Positions 30,285 to 38,748 of a stretch of DNA of 64,000 bases are shown piece by piece. Location: NCBI GenBank assembly GCA_900766135.1, contig CAAFUF010000011.1, forward strand, positions 34,668-98,667, written 5' to 3'. The notes under the pieces are model-generated. The model ran no database searches. It was not told the origin of the DNA and saw only the letters and a list, made by a program, of their open reading frames with translations. This DNA comes from Paenibacillaceae bacterium (GTDB lineage: Bacteria; Bacillota; Bacilli; Paenibacillales; Paenibacillaceae). Position numbers and translations under genes: made by a program. Position 1 is the first letter of the stretch; each line of letters opens with the position of its first letter.

Positions 30285-31628
30285 CTACTTCCCGGTTGCT
30301 GCGGCTTCTTCCTGCGACTGCGGGAAGAAATTCGGCAGGTACTCCTTGTTCGCCTCTAGCATCTCGTTGAGCAGTTTGATGGCGATTTCCACCGACGGGA
30401 CCAGCGGGTGGTGCGCCAGCGCCTGCAAAGCCAGGTCGCTGCTGCCGGTGACGGCGGCGTCGATGGCGAGCTGCTCGTAGGTTTTGACCGCATGGATCAA
30501 GCCCTTGGCCATTGGCGGGATGGTCGTCAGCGGGAGGGGGAGCGGGCCGGTTTTCGTGACCACGCAGTTGACCTCGATGCTGGCGTCGTCCGGCAGGAAG
30601 TCGAGGATGCCGTTATTGGCCACGTTCAATGTCTGGATGTCGTTGGTCCCGTTATAAAGCGAACGCATCAGGTTCACCGCAGCTTCCGAGTAATACGCAC
30701 CGCCGCGTTGCTCCAACTGCTTAGGCTTCTCCTTCAGCTCCGGATCGCTATAGAGCTCGAACAGCTCTTCTTCGACGCGCTTCACGATCTCGGCGCGGTT
30801 CTGCCCTTGATTCAGGGACTCCAACTGCTCTTCAAGCATGGCGTCGGTCATGTAGAAATACTTCAAATAATAGGAGGGCAGGGCACGCAAGGAGCGGAGG
30901 AAGTCCGGGTTCCACTCCCGGGCCGGCACGTTCTTGGCGTTGTACCCCGCCGTGTCGGCCAGTATTTCGTCCAGCTTGTCTTCGCCGTTCACGTCGATCC
31001 GCGACACCCAATGCAGGTGGTTCAGCCCGACGAATTCGGCATAGACCCGGTCCGCGGCTACTCCGTATTTGCTGGACACTTGCTTGATCAAGCCGATCGG
31101 CGCATTGCAAAGCCCGATGCTCTTCACTTTGGAGTACTTGAGAATCGCTTCGGTCACCATGCCCGCCGGGTTGGTGAAATTAAGCAGCCAGGCGTTCGGC
31201 GCCAGCTCCTCGATGTCGCGGCAGACGTCCAGCAGCACGGGGATCGTGCGCAACGCCTTCAGCATGCCACCGGGGCCCGTTGTCTCCTGACCGATGACGC
31301 CGTATTTCGGCGGGATCGATTCGTCGCGGGCCCGGGCGTCGAGCATGCCGACGCGCATCTGCGTGCTGACGAAGTCCGCGCCGGCGATGGCCGCCCGGCG
31401 ATCCGTCGTCAGATGGACTTCGATCGGGACTCCGGCTTGCTCAACCATCCGTTTGGCCAAGCTGCCCACGATGTTCAGCTTGCGCAGTCCCGGCTCGATG
31501 TCGACCAGCCACAGCTCGCGAACCGGCAGCTCCGGATAGTGCACGATAAAGCCCTCGACCAGCTCGGGCGTATAAGACGATCCGCCGCCGATGACGGCGA
31601 TCTTTAAACCTTGCTTTGTTAATGCCAA
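30285..31628 (-). CDS. Glycoside hydrolase family 4, 6-phospho-beta-glucosidase type
   Basis: This 447-residue GH4 enzyme has the NAD-binding IGGGSSYTPEL near residue 13, LLNFTNPAGMVTE, the active-site motif CNAP at 174-177, and VGLNHLHWV. CN(V/I)P is the motif of 6-phospho-beta-glucosidases; here the third position is alanine. The start is TTG at 31628 with GGAGTGA 6 nt upstream. It is the last gene of the operon permease-permease-binding protein-LacI-kinase-GH4. A kinase next to a phospho-glycosidase suggests that a sugar imported unphosphorylated is phosphorylated and then cleaved. That route is inference. Confidence 0.9.
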   Translation of the reverse strand: MALTKQGLKIAVIGGGSSYTPELVEGFIVHYPELPVRELWLVDIEPGLRKLNIVGSLAKRMVEQAGVPIEVHLTTDRRAAIAGADFVSTQMRVGMLDARARDESIPPKYGVIGQETTGPGGMLKALRTIPVLLDVCRDIEELAPNAWLLNFTNPAGMVTEAILKYSKVKSIGLCNAPIGLIKQVSSKYGVAADRVYAEFVGLNHLHWVSRIDVNGEDKLDEILADTAGYNAKNVPAREWNPDFLRSLRALPSYYLKYFYMTDAMLEEQLESLNQGQNRAEIVKRVEEELFELYSDPELKEKPKQLEQRGGAYYSEAAVNLMRSLYNGTNDIQTLNVANNGILDFLPDDASIEVNCVVTKTGPLPLPLTTIPPMAKGLIHAVKTYEQLAIDAAVTGSSDLALQALAHHPLVPSVEIAIKLLNEMLEANKEYLPNFFPQSQEEAAATGK

Positions 31629-31634
31629 GATGGA

Positions 31635-32642
31635 TCACTCCTTGATCTTGTCGTTTTCGTTCACGTACGGTATAGCGTCAAACTCGCGGTACGCCGCCAT
31701 CTGCGCATACACCTCGCCGGAGACGGTCAGGCCGTCTGCCTCCATCGCCGCCCAGACGGCGCCGACGACAGGCTCTGTGGACAACGTCACGACGGAGGCG
31801 AGCGGCGCCTCCGCGCGGACGGCTTGCTCGATCGGCCCGCGGATCCAGCCGCGGTCGCCGCGCGTGAGCAGGCTGCCGGCCAGGACGACATCAAAAGCGT
31901 CGTCCTTCATCCCCAGCCTGCGGATCACCGCCACGGCCGATTTGCCCAGCTCGGTTCCCTGGCGGTGCAGGATCTCCAGCGCGACCGCATCGCCTTCGGC
32001 CGCCGCCGGAAACAACAGCCGCGCCGCGTCCACGGGGACGTGCTTTCCCTGATCGAGGAAATCATGGAACATGTCGTCCACGCGCGCGTACCCCAGCATC
32101 TCCAGCAGCAGTCCGGTCAGCCGTGTGGGCTGCTCGCGTCCGTCCCAGGCGCGGATGACGGAGCGGAAAACCTCGATATTCAGCGCGCCTCCGCCGCCAA
32201 AATCGCCGTACATATAATCGAACCCGCCGCATTGAAAATGTTCGCCCTGCGGATTGCGGCCGGCGGCGTTCGTGCCGGTCCCGCAGATCAGGGCGACGCC
32301 GTACGGGCGGTTCGTGCCCGCGCGCAGCCCGATCATCGTATCGCAGTTGATCGTATATTTCGTAAACCCGATGCTTTGCACCATCGGGTGGAGAATCCGG
32401 TAGTCCGCCTCGCGGTCGGCGCCGGCCAGCCCCAGATAGGCGTGCCGCAGGTCCTCCAGGCGGAGTCCGGCTTCGCCCAGGGCCGTCAGCGCGGCTTCGC
32501 GGATACTGGCGGCTGCCTCGGCCGCGCCGGTCTGATGGTTGCCGTTCCCGCTGCGGCCTTTGCCGAGCACGCGTCCGTGCTCATCGGTCAACAGGGCATA
32601 GGTTTTGGTGCCGCCCCCGTCGATCCCCAAATAATAAGCCAA
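31635..32642 (-). CDS. BadF/BadG/BcrA/BcrD-type ATPase, probable N-acetylglucosamine-like sugar kinase
   Basis: This 335-residue protein of the ASKHA fold resembles N-acetylglucosamine kinases. The phosphate-1 loop is GIDGGGTKTYALL (residues 6-18), the phosphate-2 region reads CGTGTNAAG, and the adenosine region contains VVLAGSLLTRGD. The start is TTG with GGAGTGA about 6 nt upstream. It lies 6 bp after the LacI gene and 6 bp before the GH4 gene in the same operon, so its substrate is probably the imported sugar or the released monosaccharide. Confidence 0.87.
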   Translation of the reverse strand: MAYYLGIDGGGTKTYALLTDEHGRVLGKGRSGNGNHQTGAAEAAASIREAALTALGEAGLRLEDLRHAYLGLAGADREADYRILHPMVQSIGFTKYTINCDTMIGLRAGTNRPYGVALICGTGTNAAGRNPQGEHFQCGGFDYMYGDFGGGGALNIEVFRSVIRAWDGREQPTRLTGLLLEMLGYARVDDMFHDFLDQGKHVPVDAARLLFPAAAEGDAVALEILHRQGTELGKSAVAVIRRLGMKDDAFDVVLAGSLLTRGDRGWIRGPIEQAVRAEAPLASVVTLSTEPVVGAVWAAMEADGLTVSGEVYAQMAAYREFDAIPYVNENDKIKE

Positions 32643-32648
32643 TCGTCG

Positions 32649-33641
32649 TCACTCCTTACGGACAGTAGTATCGCGGATGATCAGCTCCGGATCGATCCGC
32701 TGGCCGGCCCCGCGTTTCATGCGCCCGTCGATGCGCTTCAGCAGCATGTCGGCGGCCGCCAGCGCGATTCGGTCCGCCGGTTGCCGGACGGTGGTGAGCT
32801 GCGGCCGCAGCTGCGACGCGATGTAGTGGTCGTCATAACCCACGACCGTCACCTGATCCGGCACGGAGATGCCGGCCTCCATCAAGGCGTTCATCACGCC
32901 AAGGGCGATGTTGTCATCGCCGGCGAAGACGGCGGAGGGGAGGTGACCCGCAGTGATCCAGCGTTTGCACGTGTCGTAGCCGAAGGCGATTTCAAATTCG
33001 CCGGACACGACCTCAAACGGTTCAAGCCCCTGCTCCGAAAGCGCCTGCAAAAATCCGCTGCGCCGCTCCCGGGTGCTGCGGAACATCTCCTCGCCGCACA
33101 AATGGGCAATGGACGTATGGCCCAGCTCCAGCAAGTGCCTGGTGGCCGCATATCCGCCTTTCAAATTGTCGATCGTTACGGAGAAGCTGTCGTTCTCCGG
33201 CTTCTGGTTATCAATCAGCACGTAGGGAATCCCTCGGCGCTTCAGCTCAACGATGTAATTGTCCTCCTCCATCGGGGAGAGCAGGATCAAGCCGTCGACG
33301 CGGTCTTCCTGGATTAAGTAGTGGGTGTCGCCGCTGCCGATCCCGGTCGTGACTGAAATCGCCAGGAAATACCCGTGCAGGGCGAGCACCTCGTTTAATT
33401 CTTTGACCACTTGGTCGAAAAAAGAATCCTGCAGTGTCGTCACGATCACGCCGATGATGCCGGTTTTGCCGCTGGCGAGGCTGCGGGCGGCCGCATTGGG
33501 GCGGTAGTCCAGCTCCTTCATGGCCTCCAGCACCTTCTGGCGGTTCTTCTCCCGCACGGTTTCCGCCCCGTTCAGGACACGGGAGACCGTGACAACGGAC
33601 AACCCGGATTTTTTGGCGACGTCAAAAATGCTAACCTTCAT
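32649..33641 (-). CDS. LacI family transcriptional regulator
   Basis: This 330-residue protein has an N-terminal LacI helix-turn-helix (residues about 4-24, IFDVAKKSGLSVVTVSRVLNG), a hinge helix (YRPNAAARSLASGKTG) and a periplasmic-binding-protein-like sugar sensor. It is encoded inside the operon it probably controls. The perfect palindrome before the operon, with a central GCGC, is its most likely operator. GGAGAT precedes the ATG. Confidence 0.94.
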   Translation of the reverse strand: MKVSIFDVAKKSGLSVVTVSRVLNGAETVREKNRQKVLEAMKELDYRPNAAARSLASGKTGIIGVIVTTLQDSFFDQVVKELNEVLALHGYFLAISVTTGIGSGDTHYLIQEDRVDGLILLSPMEEDNYIVELKRRGIPYVLIDNQKPENDSFSVTIDNLKGGYAATRHLLELGHTSIAHLCGEEMFRSTRERRSGFLQALSEQGLEPFEVVSGEFEIAFGYDTCKRWITAGHLPSAVFAGDDNIALGVMNALMEAGISVPDQVTVVGYDDHYIASQLRPQLTTVRQPADRIALAAADMLLKRIDGRMKRGAGQRIDPELIIRDTTVRKE

Positions 33642-33822
33642 CTCGATATCTCCTTGCGGCAGTTTTTCCGTACCCTTAATGTCATCTTGTTATGTTTAGT
33701 ATATATCAGGCCGGGTGACGCTGTCCGCTTGTTCTAAGCCCGCGCCAAAGGAAGCGGAAGACCGTTCCTGCGGGGCCGGCAGCTTCTATTGCGAAACTGC
33801 CGCCGGTCCGCGGGCTCCGGGG

Positions 33823-35226
33823 TTAACGCTTGAGAATTTCCGTGATCTTCGCTTGAATCGTCGGCATCACTTCCTCTACGGTTTTATGGCCGGTTTCGAT
33901 CGGCTGCATTTCGTTGATGAACATGTCGTTGATTTGCGAGTAGTTCGTGACCAGGTGGTTGTAGGACTCGAACCCGTATTTCGTTGCGCCCTCGTACACC
34001 TTTTTCACGTCTTCCGGATCGATGCCTTCAAAATGTTTGTAATACGTCTCGGCCGCTTTCGTGTTCACCGGCGGGTTGCCGCCGCTCAGCTCAATCGATT
34101 TCTCTTGAACGTCATCGGTCAGCAGGAATTTGATCCACTCAAACGCTTCCTTCGGATGCTTGGAATCCTTCAGGATCAGCAGCGGGTCGACGAACAGCGT
34201 GCTGCGCACCTTGTCGTTGCCGCCCCATGGCACGGCCGCTACCCCAATCTTGAACGGAAAATCGTTCGCCCCGGCCAGGTTCCAGGAACCGCCAACGGAC
34301 ATCCCGATTTTGCCGGCTACGAACGGATCGCCGTTCTGTCCGGCGACGCTTTTGCTCCACTCGGAGTTCGGCGACACTTTGTCTTTGAAAATAAGGCCGA
34401 ACAGCTTGTTATAGGCCGCGATCACTTCCGGCGAATCGAAGTGCGTCTCGGAAGGCACGCCGCCGTTCGTCCAGGTGTCTGCGGAATAAGGCTCCGCACC
34501 GAAATACAGCGGACGCATGTCGCGTTCGGCCCAGGTGAAATCGACGCCGTATTGCGTTTTGGCGATGTCGTCGGAGATGACCGTCATCTGCTTGGCGTCC
34601 TCGACCATTTTCTCGAACGTCCAGCTCTTGTCCTCGAAGTCGCTTGGCGGATAAGGCACCCCGGCCGCGTCGAACATGTCCTTGTTGTACAGCATCAGCG
34701 TGACGTAGATGTTGACGGGAATGCCGTACGTGCGGTCGTTGACCTTGTAGATGTCCATCAGATGGGAGGGAATGCTGTAGTCGTCCGCGTTAAAGCCGTC
34801 TTCGGCCATCAGGTCGGTCAGGTCGAGCAGCATGTCTTTGTTGTAATACTCCGCGAATCCGCCGTAGCCGTAGTGGCTGGTCACGTCCGGCGAGTTGCCT
34901 CCGGCGATCAGGGTCTGCAGCTTGCTGTCGAATTGCTCGTAAGGGGCTTTCTCCACTTTTACTTTAATATTCGGGTGGGTGGCCTCGAATTCCGGAATCA
35001 GCTCCTCGATAAACGTGCGGTCCGGCGAATCGATGGTATAATGCGTGATCGTGACCTGCTCGGTTTTGCCCCCGGTATTGCCGGAGTCTCCTCCGGAGTT
35101 CGTGCCCGAACCGAGATCGCCGGTGGATTTGCCGCCGCTGCAAGCGGACAGGATCGTGGCCAGGAGCAGAATCGTGCCCAATAGAACGGATAACCTTTGC
35201 TTGGATGCTGCGGTTTTTTTCATCAT
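33823..35226 (-). CDS. Sugar ABC transporter substrate-binding lipoprotein (CUT1 type)
   Basis: This 467-residue family 1 solute-binding protein has a lysine-rich N-terminus, a hydrophobic signal and the lipobox ILSAC with lipidated Cys29. A G/S/T/N-rich spacer follows, then the binding domain beginning VTITHYTIDSPDRTFIEELIPEFEATHP. VAGKIGMSVGGSWNLAGAN is a typical family stretch. AAGGAGG lies 10 nt before the ATG at 35226; the frame remains open further upstream without a signal peptide. It delivers a sugar, probably an oligosaccharide or glycoside, to the two permeases encoded upstream in the operon. No ATPase gene is nearby, so a shared MsmX-like ATPase is probably used. Confidence 0.92.
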   Translation of the reverse strand: MMKKTAASKQRLSVLLGTILLLATILSACSGGKSTGDLGSGTNSGGDSGNTGGKTEQVTITHYTIDSPDRTFIEELIPEFEATHPNIKVKVEKAPYEQFDSKLQTLIAGGNSPDVTSHYGYGGFAEYYNKDMLLDLTDLMAEDGFNADDYSIPSHLMDIYKVNDRTYGIPVNIYVTLMLYNKDMFDAAGVPYPPSDFEDKSWTFEKMVEDAKQMTVISDDIAKTQYGVDFTWAERDMRPLYFGAEPYSADTWTNGGVPSETHFDSPEVIAAYNKLFGLIFKDKVSPNSEWSKSVAGQNGDPFVAGKIGMSVGGSWNLAGANDFPFKIGVAAVPWGGNDKVRSTLFVDPLLILKDSKHPKEAFEWIKFLLTDDVQEKSIELSGGNPPVNTKAAETYYKHFEGIDPEDVKKVYEGATKYGFESYNHLVTNYSQINDMFINEMQPIETGHKTVEEVMPTIQAKITEILKR

Positions 35227-35276
35227 AAATCCGAATCCTCCTTGGATGGGGTGTTGGACGCCGCTCCTTGCGGCAG

Positions 35277-36167
35277 TTAGGACTTGATGCCGGTAAGAAC
35301 GATCCCTTCGACGAACTGCTTCTGGGCGATGGCGAACAGCGTGACGATCGGCACCATGGCAAGCACGGACGCCACCATCAGCAGATGCCACGGCGGGATG
35401 CGGAACCGCGACGAGGTGAGGGAGGCCATCCCGACCGGAAGCGTAAACAGTTCGGATGAACTTAAGTAAAGCACGGGAGTCAGCAGGTCGTTCCAGCTGT
35501 AGATAAAAGCAAAGATCGCCACGGTCGACAGCGCCGGTCCGGAGAGGGGCAGGGCGATTTTGTACCACATGCCGAGCTCGCTGCAGCCGTCGATCCGGCC
35601 GGCGTCGAACAGCTCTTCGGGCAAGGTGGAGAAGAACTGGCGCAGCAAAAAGATGTTGTACGCCGATCCGAAAAACGCCGGAACGATCAGCGGCAGGAAC
35701 GTATCGATCCAGTGCAGCTTGGAGAACAACACGAACTGCGGGACCATGATGGCCGGGTACGGCAGCATCATCGTGCTGAGCAGCAGCATGAACCAGAAGC
35801 TGTTGCCCCGGCCGCGGTAACGGGCGAACCCGTAGGCGACCAGCGCGGAGGAGAGCAGCGTGCCAACGACCGTCAAGACGCCGATGATCAGACTGTTCTT
35901 ATATAGCGTACCGAACTGCAGCGTATCGAAAATTTCCGCGTAATTGCCGAAGCTCCAGCTGGTCGGCAAAAAGGTCGGCGGAAACTTCAGCATTTCCCGG
36001 TGCGATTTCAGCGAGGTGGAGACCATGAAGAACAAGGGCAGCAGCATCAGGAACGTGGTGGCGATCAGCAGGATGAAGCTGACGACCTGCACCGGGTCCG
36101 GCTTGCGGCGGCGGGACCTGGCGGAGGCGGATCGGGAAGTTGGCGTGGTAGCCGGAACAGCGCTCAT
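35277..36167 (-). CDS. Sugar ABC transporter permease, MalG type (CUT1)
   Basis: This 296-residue permease has a basic, serine-rich N-terminal tail (1-25), about six membrane helices and the EAA loop ELFDAGRIDGCSELGMWYKIALPL near residues 185-208. It works with the neighbouring MalF-type permease. Its start immediately abuts the upstream permease stop. A gap of about 50 bp separates it from the binding-protein gene. Confidence 0.93.
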   Translation of the reverse strand: MSAVPATTPTSRSASARSRRRKPDPVQVVSFILLIATTFLMLLPLFFMVSTSLKSHREMLKFPPTFLPTSWSFGNYAEIFDTLQFGTLYKNSLIIGVLTVVGTLLSSALVAYGFARYRGRGNSFWFMLLLSTMMLPYPAIMVPQFVLFSKLHWIDTFLPLIVPAFFGSAYNIFLLRQFFSTLPEELFDAGRIDGCSELGMWYKIALPLSGPALSTVAIFAFIYSWNDLLTPVLYLSSSELFTLPVGMASLTSSRFRIPPWHLLMVASVLAMVPIVTLFAIAQKQFVEGIVLTGIKS

Positions 36168-37058
36168 TTATCTTCCTCCTCCTTCATAGTGAACGTAACG
36201 GTTCGAGACTTTCATGATGAGGGCGGTGCACAGCATGACGGCAATCAGCAGCACCCAGGCCAGTGCCGAGGAGTAACCGGCGCGGTATTCTTTGAAGGCG
36301 CTGGTATACAGGTTGTAGACATAAAACCAAGTGGAGTAGTTCGGTCCGCCTTGCGTCATAACGAACGCTTGGGTGAAAACCTGGAACGAATCGATGATGC
36401 CCATAATGAGCTGGAACAGTAAAACGGGCGAAATCATCGGCAGGGTCACGTTGCGAAAAATCCGCAAGCGCCCGGCACCATCCAGCTTCGCGGCTTCGAT
36501 CAGGCTGGCCGGTACGCCTTGCAGCCCCGCGAGGAACAGGATCATGCCCGACCCGGCGGTCCAGAAGGTCATGATGATGAGGGCATAGAGGGCGGTGTCG
36601 GGGTCCATGAGCCAGGCCGGACCGTGGATGCCGAACCAGGACAGCATGTAGTTGAACAGCCCGATCTGCGGGTTGAAGATCCAATACCACAGCAGCGACA
36701 TCGCCACGCCGGAGACCATGCTGGGAAAATACATCGCCGTCCGGAAGAAGCCCCGCAGCGGCATCTTCTGATGGAGCAGCAGCGCGAACCCCAAGGACAG
36801 CAGAAGCTGAGCCGGCACGCTGAGGAAGGTGAACTTCAGCGTGACCGTCACCGACTTCCAGAACAAATCGTCCCGTACCATCTCGGCGTAGTTGGCCAGT
36901 CCGACGAATTCGGGCGGGTGGATAATGTCGTAGTCGGTAAAGCTGTAGTAGAGCGATGCCAGAATCGGATACAAGGCGAACACCAGGAAGCCAATTAACC
37001 AGGGAGAGATGAACAGGTACATGTAGAACGTCCGCCGCCGGCCTTCGCGATGGGTCAC
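36168..37058 (-). CDS. Sugar ABC transporter permease, MalF type (CUT1)
   Basis: This 296-residue permease is the first gene of the sugar operon. About six membrane helices are visible, starting FYMYLFISPWLIGFLVFALYP. The EAA loop reads LIEAAKLDGAGRLRIFRNVTLP near residues 188-209. The start is GTG at 37058, preceded by AAAGGTTGGTGG. Upstream lie a perfect palindromic operator, a second related palindrome and a CRE-like site. Confidence 0.93.
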   Translation of the reverse strand: MTHREGRRRTFYMYLFISPWLIGFLVFALYPILASLYYSFTDYDIIHPPEFVGLANYAEMVRDDLFWKSVTVTLKFTFLSVPAQLLLSLGFALLLHQKMPLRGFFRTAMYFPSMVSGVAMSLLWYWIFNPQIGLFNYMLSWFGIHGPAWLMDPDTALYALIIMTFWTAGSGMILFLAGLQGVPASLIEAAKLDGAGRLRIFRNVTLPMISPVLLFQLIMGIIDSFQVFTQAFVMTQGGPNYSTWFYVYNLYTSAFKEYRAGYSSALAWVLLIAVMLCTALIMKVSNRYVHYEGGGR

Positions 37059-37080
37059 GAAACCACCAACCTTTCGTTTA

Positions 37081-37104
37081 AAAAGTTTAAGCGCTTAAAC
37101 TTTT
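37081..37104. promoter_or_regulatory. Operator O1 of the sugar operon (24-bp perfect palindrome)
   Basis: The two halves AAAAGTTTAAGC and GCTTAAACTTTT are exact reverse complements with the central GCGC typical of LacI-family operators. It lies 23 bp before the first permease start. Confidence 0.8.
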
Positions 37105-37153
37105 GGGGATCAGATTGGAGTCGATTATGATGTATGGGAGATATTCCTGACAC

Positions 37154-37176
37154 AAAAGTTAAAGTGCTTTAATTTT
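37154..37176. promoter_or_regulatory. Operator O2 of the sugar operon
   Basis: AAAAGTTAAAG and CTTTAATTTT flank a TG centre, a close relative of O1. Its centre is about 73 bp from that of O1, near seven helical turns, which would allow repression looping. Confidence 0.6.
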
Positions 37177-37239
37177 CCTCTCGCGATTAACCCTATCATA
37201 GAGGATGCGTTAAAAATAATCAACCCTCTTTTTGTGAAA

Positions 37240-37253
37240 TGAAATCGCTTTCT
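37240..37253. promoter_or_regulatory. CRE-like CcpA site upstream of the sugar operon
   Basis: TGAAATCGCTTTCT matches the catabolite-responsive element consensus TGWAANCGNTNWCA at 13 of 14 positions. Confidence 0.5.
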
Positions 37254-37544
37254 GTAAGGTAATGTAACACACGGGATGGGTTTTTTGAGAATTTTCTGAA
37301 AAAAGTTTGGGATTAAGCTTTTGCTTTGGGGGAAATCGTTGGGGTTTGTGTTACTTAATATAACACGACTAGGGGGGTCTGAAGCAGGAGTCGGATCAAT
37401 TCCATAATCGGGGCCGGACGGAGGGGAGAAGAAGTAAGGAGAGTGGTAACAGGAATCAGGCAAAGGGGGAAACAGGCGGACAGGAGCAAGGTAAATGGGA
37501 ATGAGTAACAAGCGTAGACGGATAGGCCCCCGGTACATGGGGGG

Positions 37545-37840
37545 AGTAGCAGAAGTGGGCAACAGGGACAAGGAGCGTAGGAGTGAGTAACAGGAATAGG
37601 CAGCAGAGGCAGGAGTGTCGGAGCGAGTAACAGGAGAGGGCAACAGGGGCAAGGATCGGCGGAGTGAGTAACAGGAATAGGCAACAGGGGCAAGGATCGT
37701 AGGAGTAAGTAACAGGAATGAGTAACAGGGACAAGGGCGTAGGAGTGAGTAGCAGGGATGGGCAACAGGGGCAGGAGCGTAGAGTGAGTAACAGGAGAGG
37801 GCAACAGGGATAAGGAGCGAAGGAGTGAGTAGTTGGAATG
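37545..37840. repeat. Tandem array of 40-41-bp units
   Basis: Units begin GAGTAACAGG or close variants at 37585, 37625, 37666, 37707, 37747, 37786 and 37827, with an extra partial copy at 37720. Spacing is 39-41 bp. Each unit also contains GGCAACAGGGGCAAGGA, an internal half-repeat of GTAACAGGA. Confidence 0.85.
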
Positions 37841-37863
37841 GGCGGGCGGGACCCGGCGAACCG

Positions 37864-38047
37864 CTAACGCTTAGGAGAAACGCTAAATGAGCTGAAACGG
37901 GGATGTTCAGGATGTAACGCTTGTCAGAAAGCTTATTTCTCCGTTTCACCGGAATATTGGGTCATTTTCATCCTCATAAGCATGCTGGCAAGCGTTAGAG
38001 ATTTTAAATGCCGTTTTAAGCCCTAATAAGCGTTCTGGTAAGCGTTA
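37864..38047. repeat. Four-copy phased repeat array C (TAACGCTTnnCAGAA type)
   Basis: Direct copies start at 37865 (degenerate, TAACGCTTAGGAGAAACGC) and 37915 (TAACGCTTGTCAGAAAGC), 50 bp apart. Inverted copies end at 37997 and 38047 (both ..AAGCGTTA), also 50 bp apart. The layout is two forward then two reverse, as in array A. Confidence 0.75.
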
Positions 38048-38089
38048 GAGCAAGCTTGAAATCGCGCAAACTTGAAATCGCGGATGAAT

Positions 38090-38315
38090 TGCAACTAGCA
38101 AGGAACTCGAACTAGCGCAAGAACTCCAACTAACGACAAGCTCAAATTAGCGCAAGAACTCCAACAGCGACGAACTCAAATTAGCGCAGAACTCCAACAG
38201 CGACGAACTCCAACTAGTGCTAGAACCAGGCAGTGCAAGGACTCCAACTAACGCAAGAACTCCAACTAATGCAAAAACTCCAAAAAGCGGACGAGTTCTA
38301 ATTAGCGTAAAATCT
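38090..38315. repeat. Degenerate ~18-bp repeat tract (GAACTCCAACTAACGCAA type)
   Basis: At least ten variants of GAACTCCAACTAACGC follow one another with a spacing of roughly 18-19 bp. Confidence 0.75.
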
Positions 38316-38538
38316 CGCTCAGCCGATCCCTCTCGACCGGATCCCCCTTGACCGATCCATCTCAACTGATCACCCTCTCCACAGCTTCGAGCATCGATCC
38401 TCCTTCGGTCCATCGCTACTGCGGCCTCCCGGATCATCCTGTCCGGCCTCCCCCCTTCTGGACCACCGAACGATTCCCTCGTTACCGCCAACGATCGCGC
38501 TCCTGAGGAACCCTTGCGGGGCAAGCCCAAGTTTCAGT

Positions 38539-38748
38539 TTATACGGTAGGATATGGGGGCGGGGTCAAGAAACCGTCGATCTCGAGCGCTTTTTTCTCGA
38601 TTTCCTCGCGGGTCAAGATGCCCTTCTCTATGAGCAGCTCCATGATGGCGCTTAAGGTCACCAACTGGTGATAATGCTCTTCCTTCATATCCGCCAGCTT
38701 GGCGAGCACATTCACTTCGTTCATCGGCGTCGAATAATAGGAATCCAT
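38539..38748 (-). CDS. Small helical protein of unknown function
   Basis: This 69-residue protein is supported mainly by an excellent ribosome site (GGGAGGT 6 nt before the ATG) and a protein-like composition. The N-terminus MDSYYSTPMNEVN is followed by helix-forming stretches, HYHQLVTLSAIMELLIEKGILTREEIEKKA, and a proline-rich tail PPPYPTV. The middle resembles short helical adaptors in which a LLIEKGxLTxEE turn is common, but I cannot name the family. It is transcribed divergently from htrA, about 410 bp away. Confidence 0.7.
   Translation of the reverse strand: MDSYYSTPMNEVNVLAKLADMKEEHYHQLVTLSAIMELLIEKGILTREEIEKKALEIDGFLTPPPYPTV

Larger units (their letters stand above)
37105..38538. other. 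Gene-free repeat region downstream of the small gene and upstream of the sugar operon
   Basis: These 1.4 kb contain the O2 and CRE sites at the left and then only repeats: a 40-41-bp tandem array (about 37545-37840), a four-copy phased array (37864-38047) and an ~18-bp CT-rich repeat (about 38090-38315). A long open frame on the minus strand (37125-37949) encodes only the translated tandem repeat (CYSLL..P..), and I do not consider it a gene. Confidence 0.7.

Noticed and set aside
33739..33815. Terminator between the sugar-binding protein and LacI genes
   Set aside because: GC-rich complementary stretches exist, but there is no T-run on the relevant strand and the downstream genes need read-through.
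33715..35184. 489-residue frame on the plus strand
   Set aside because: It is antisense to the sugar-binding lipoprotein gene with its lipobox; no independent start signal is visible.
37125..37949. 274-residue coding region on the minus strand
   Set aside because: It is the translation of the 40-41-bp tandem repeat with no ribosome site, family similarity or sensible composition.
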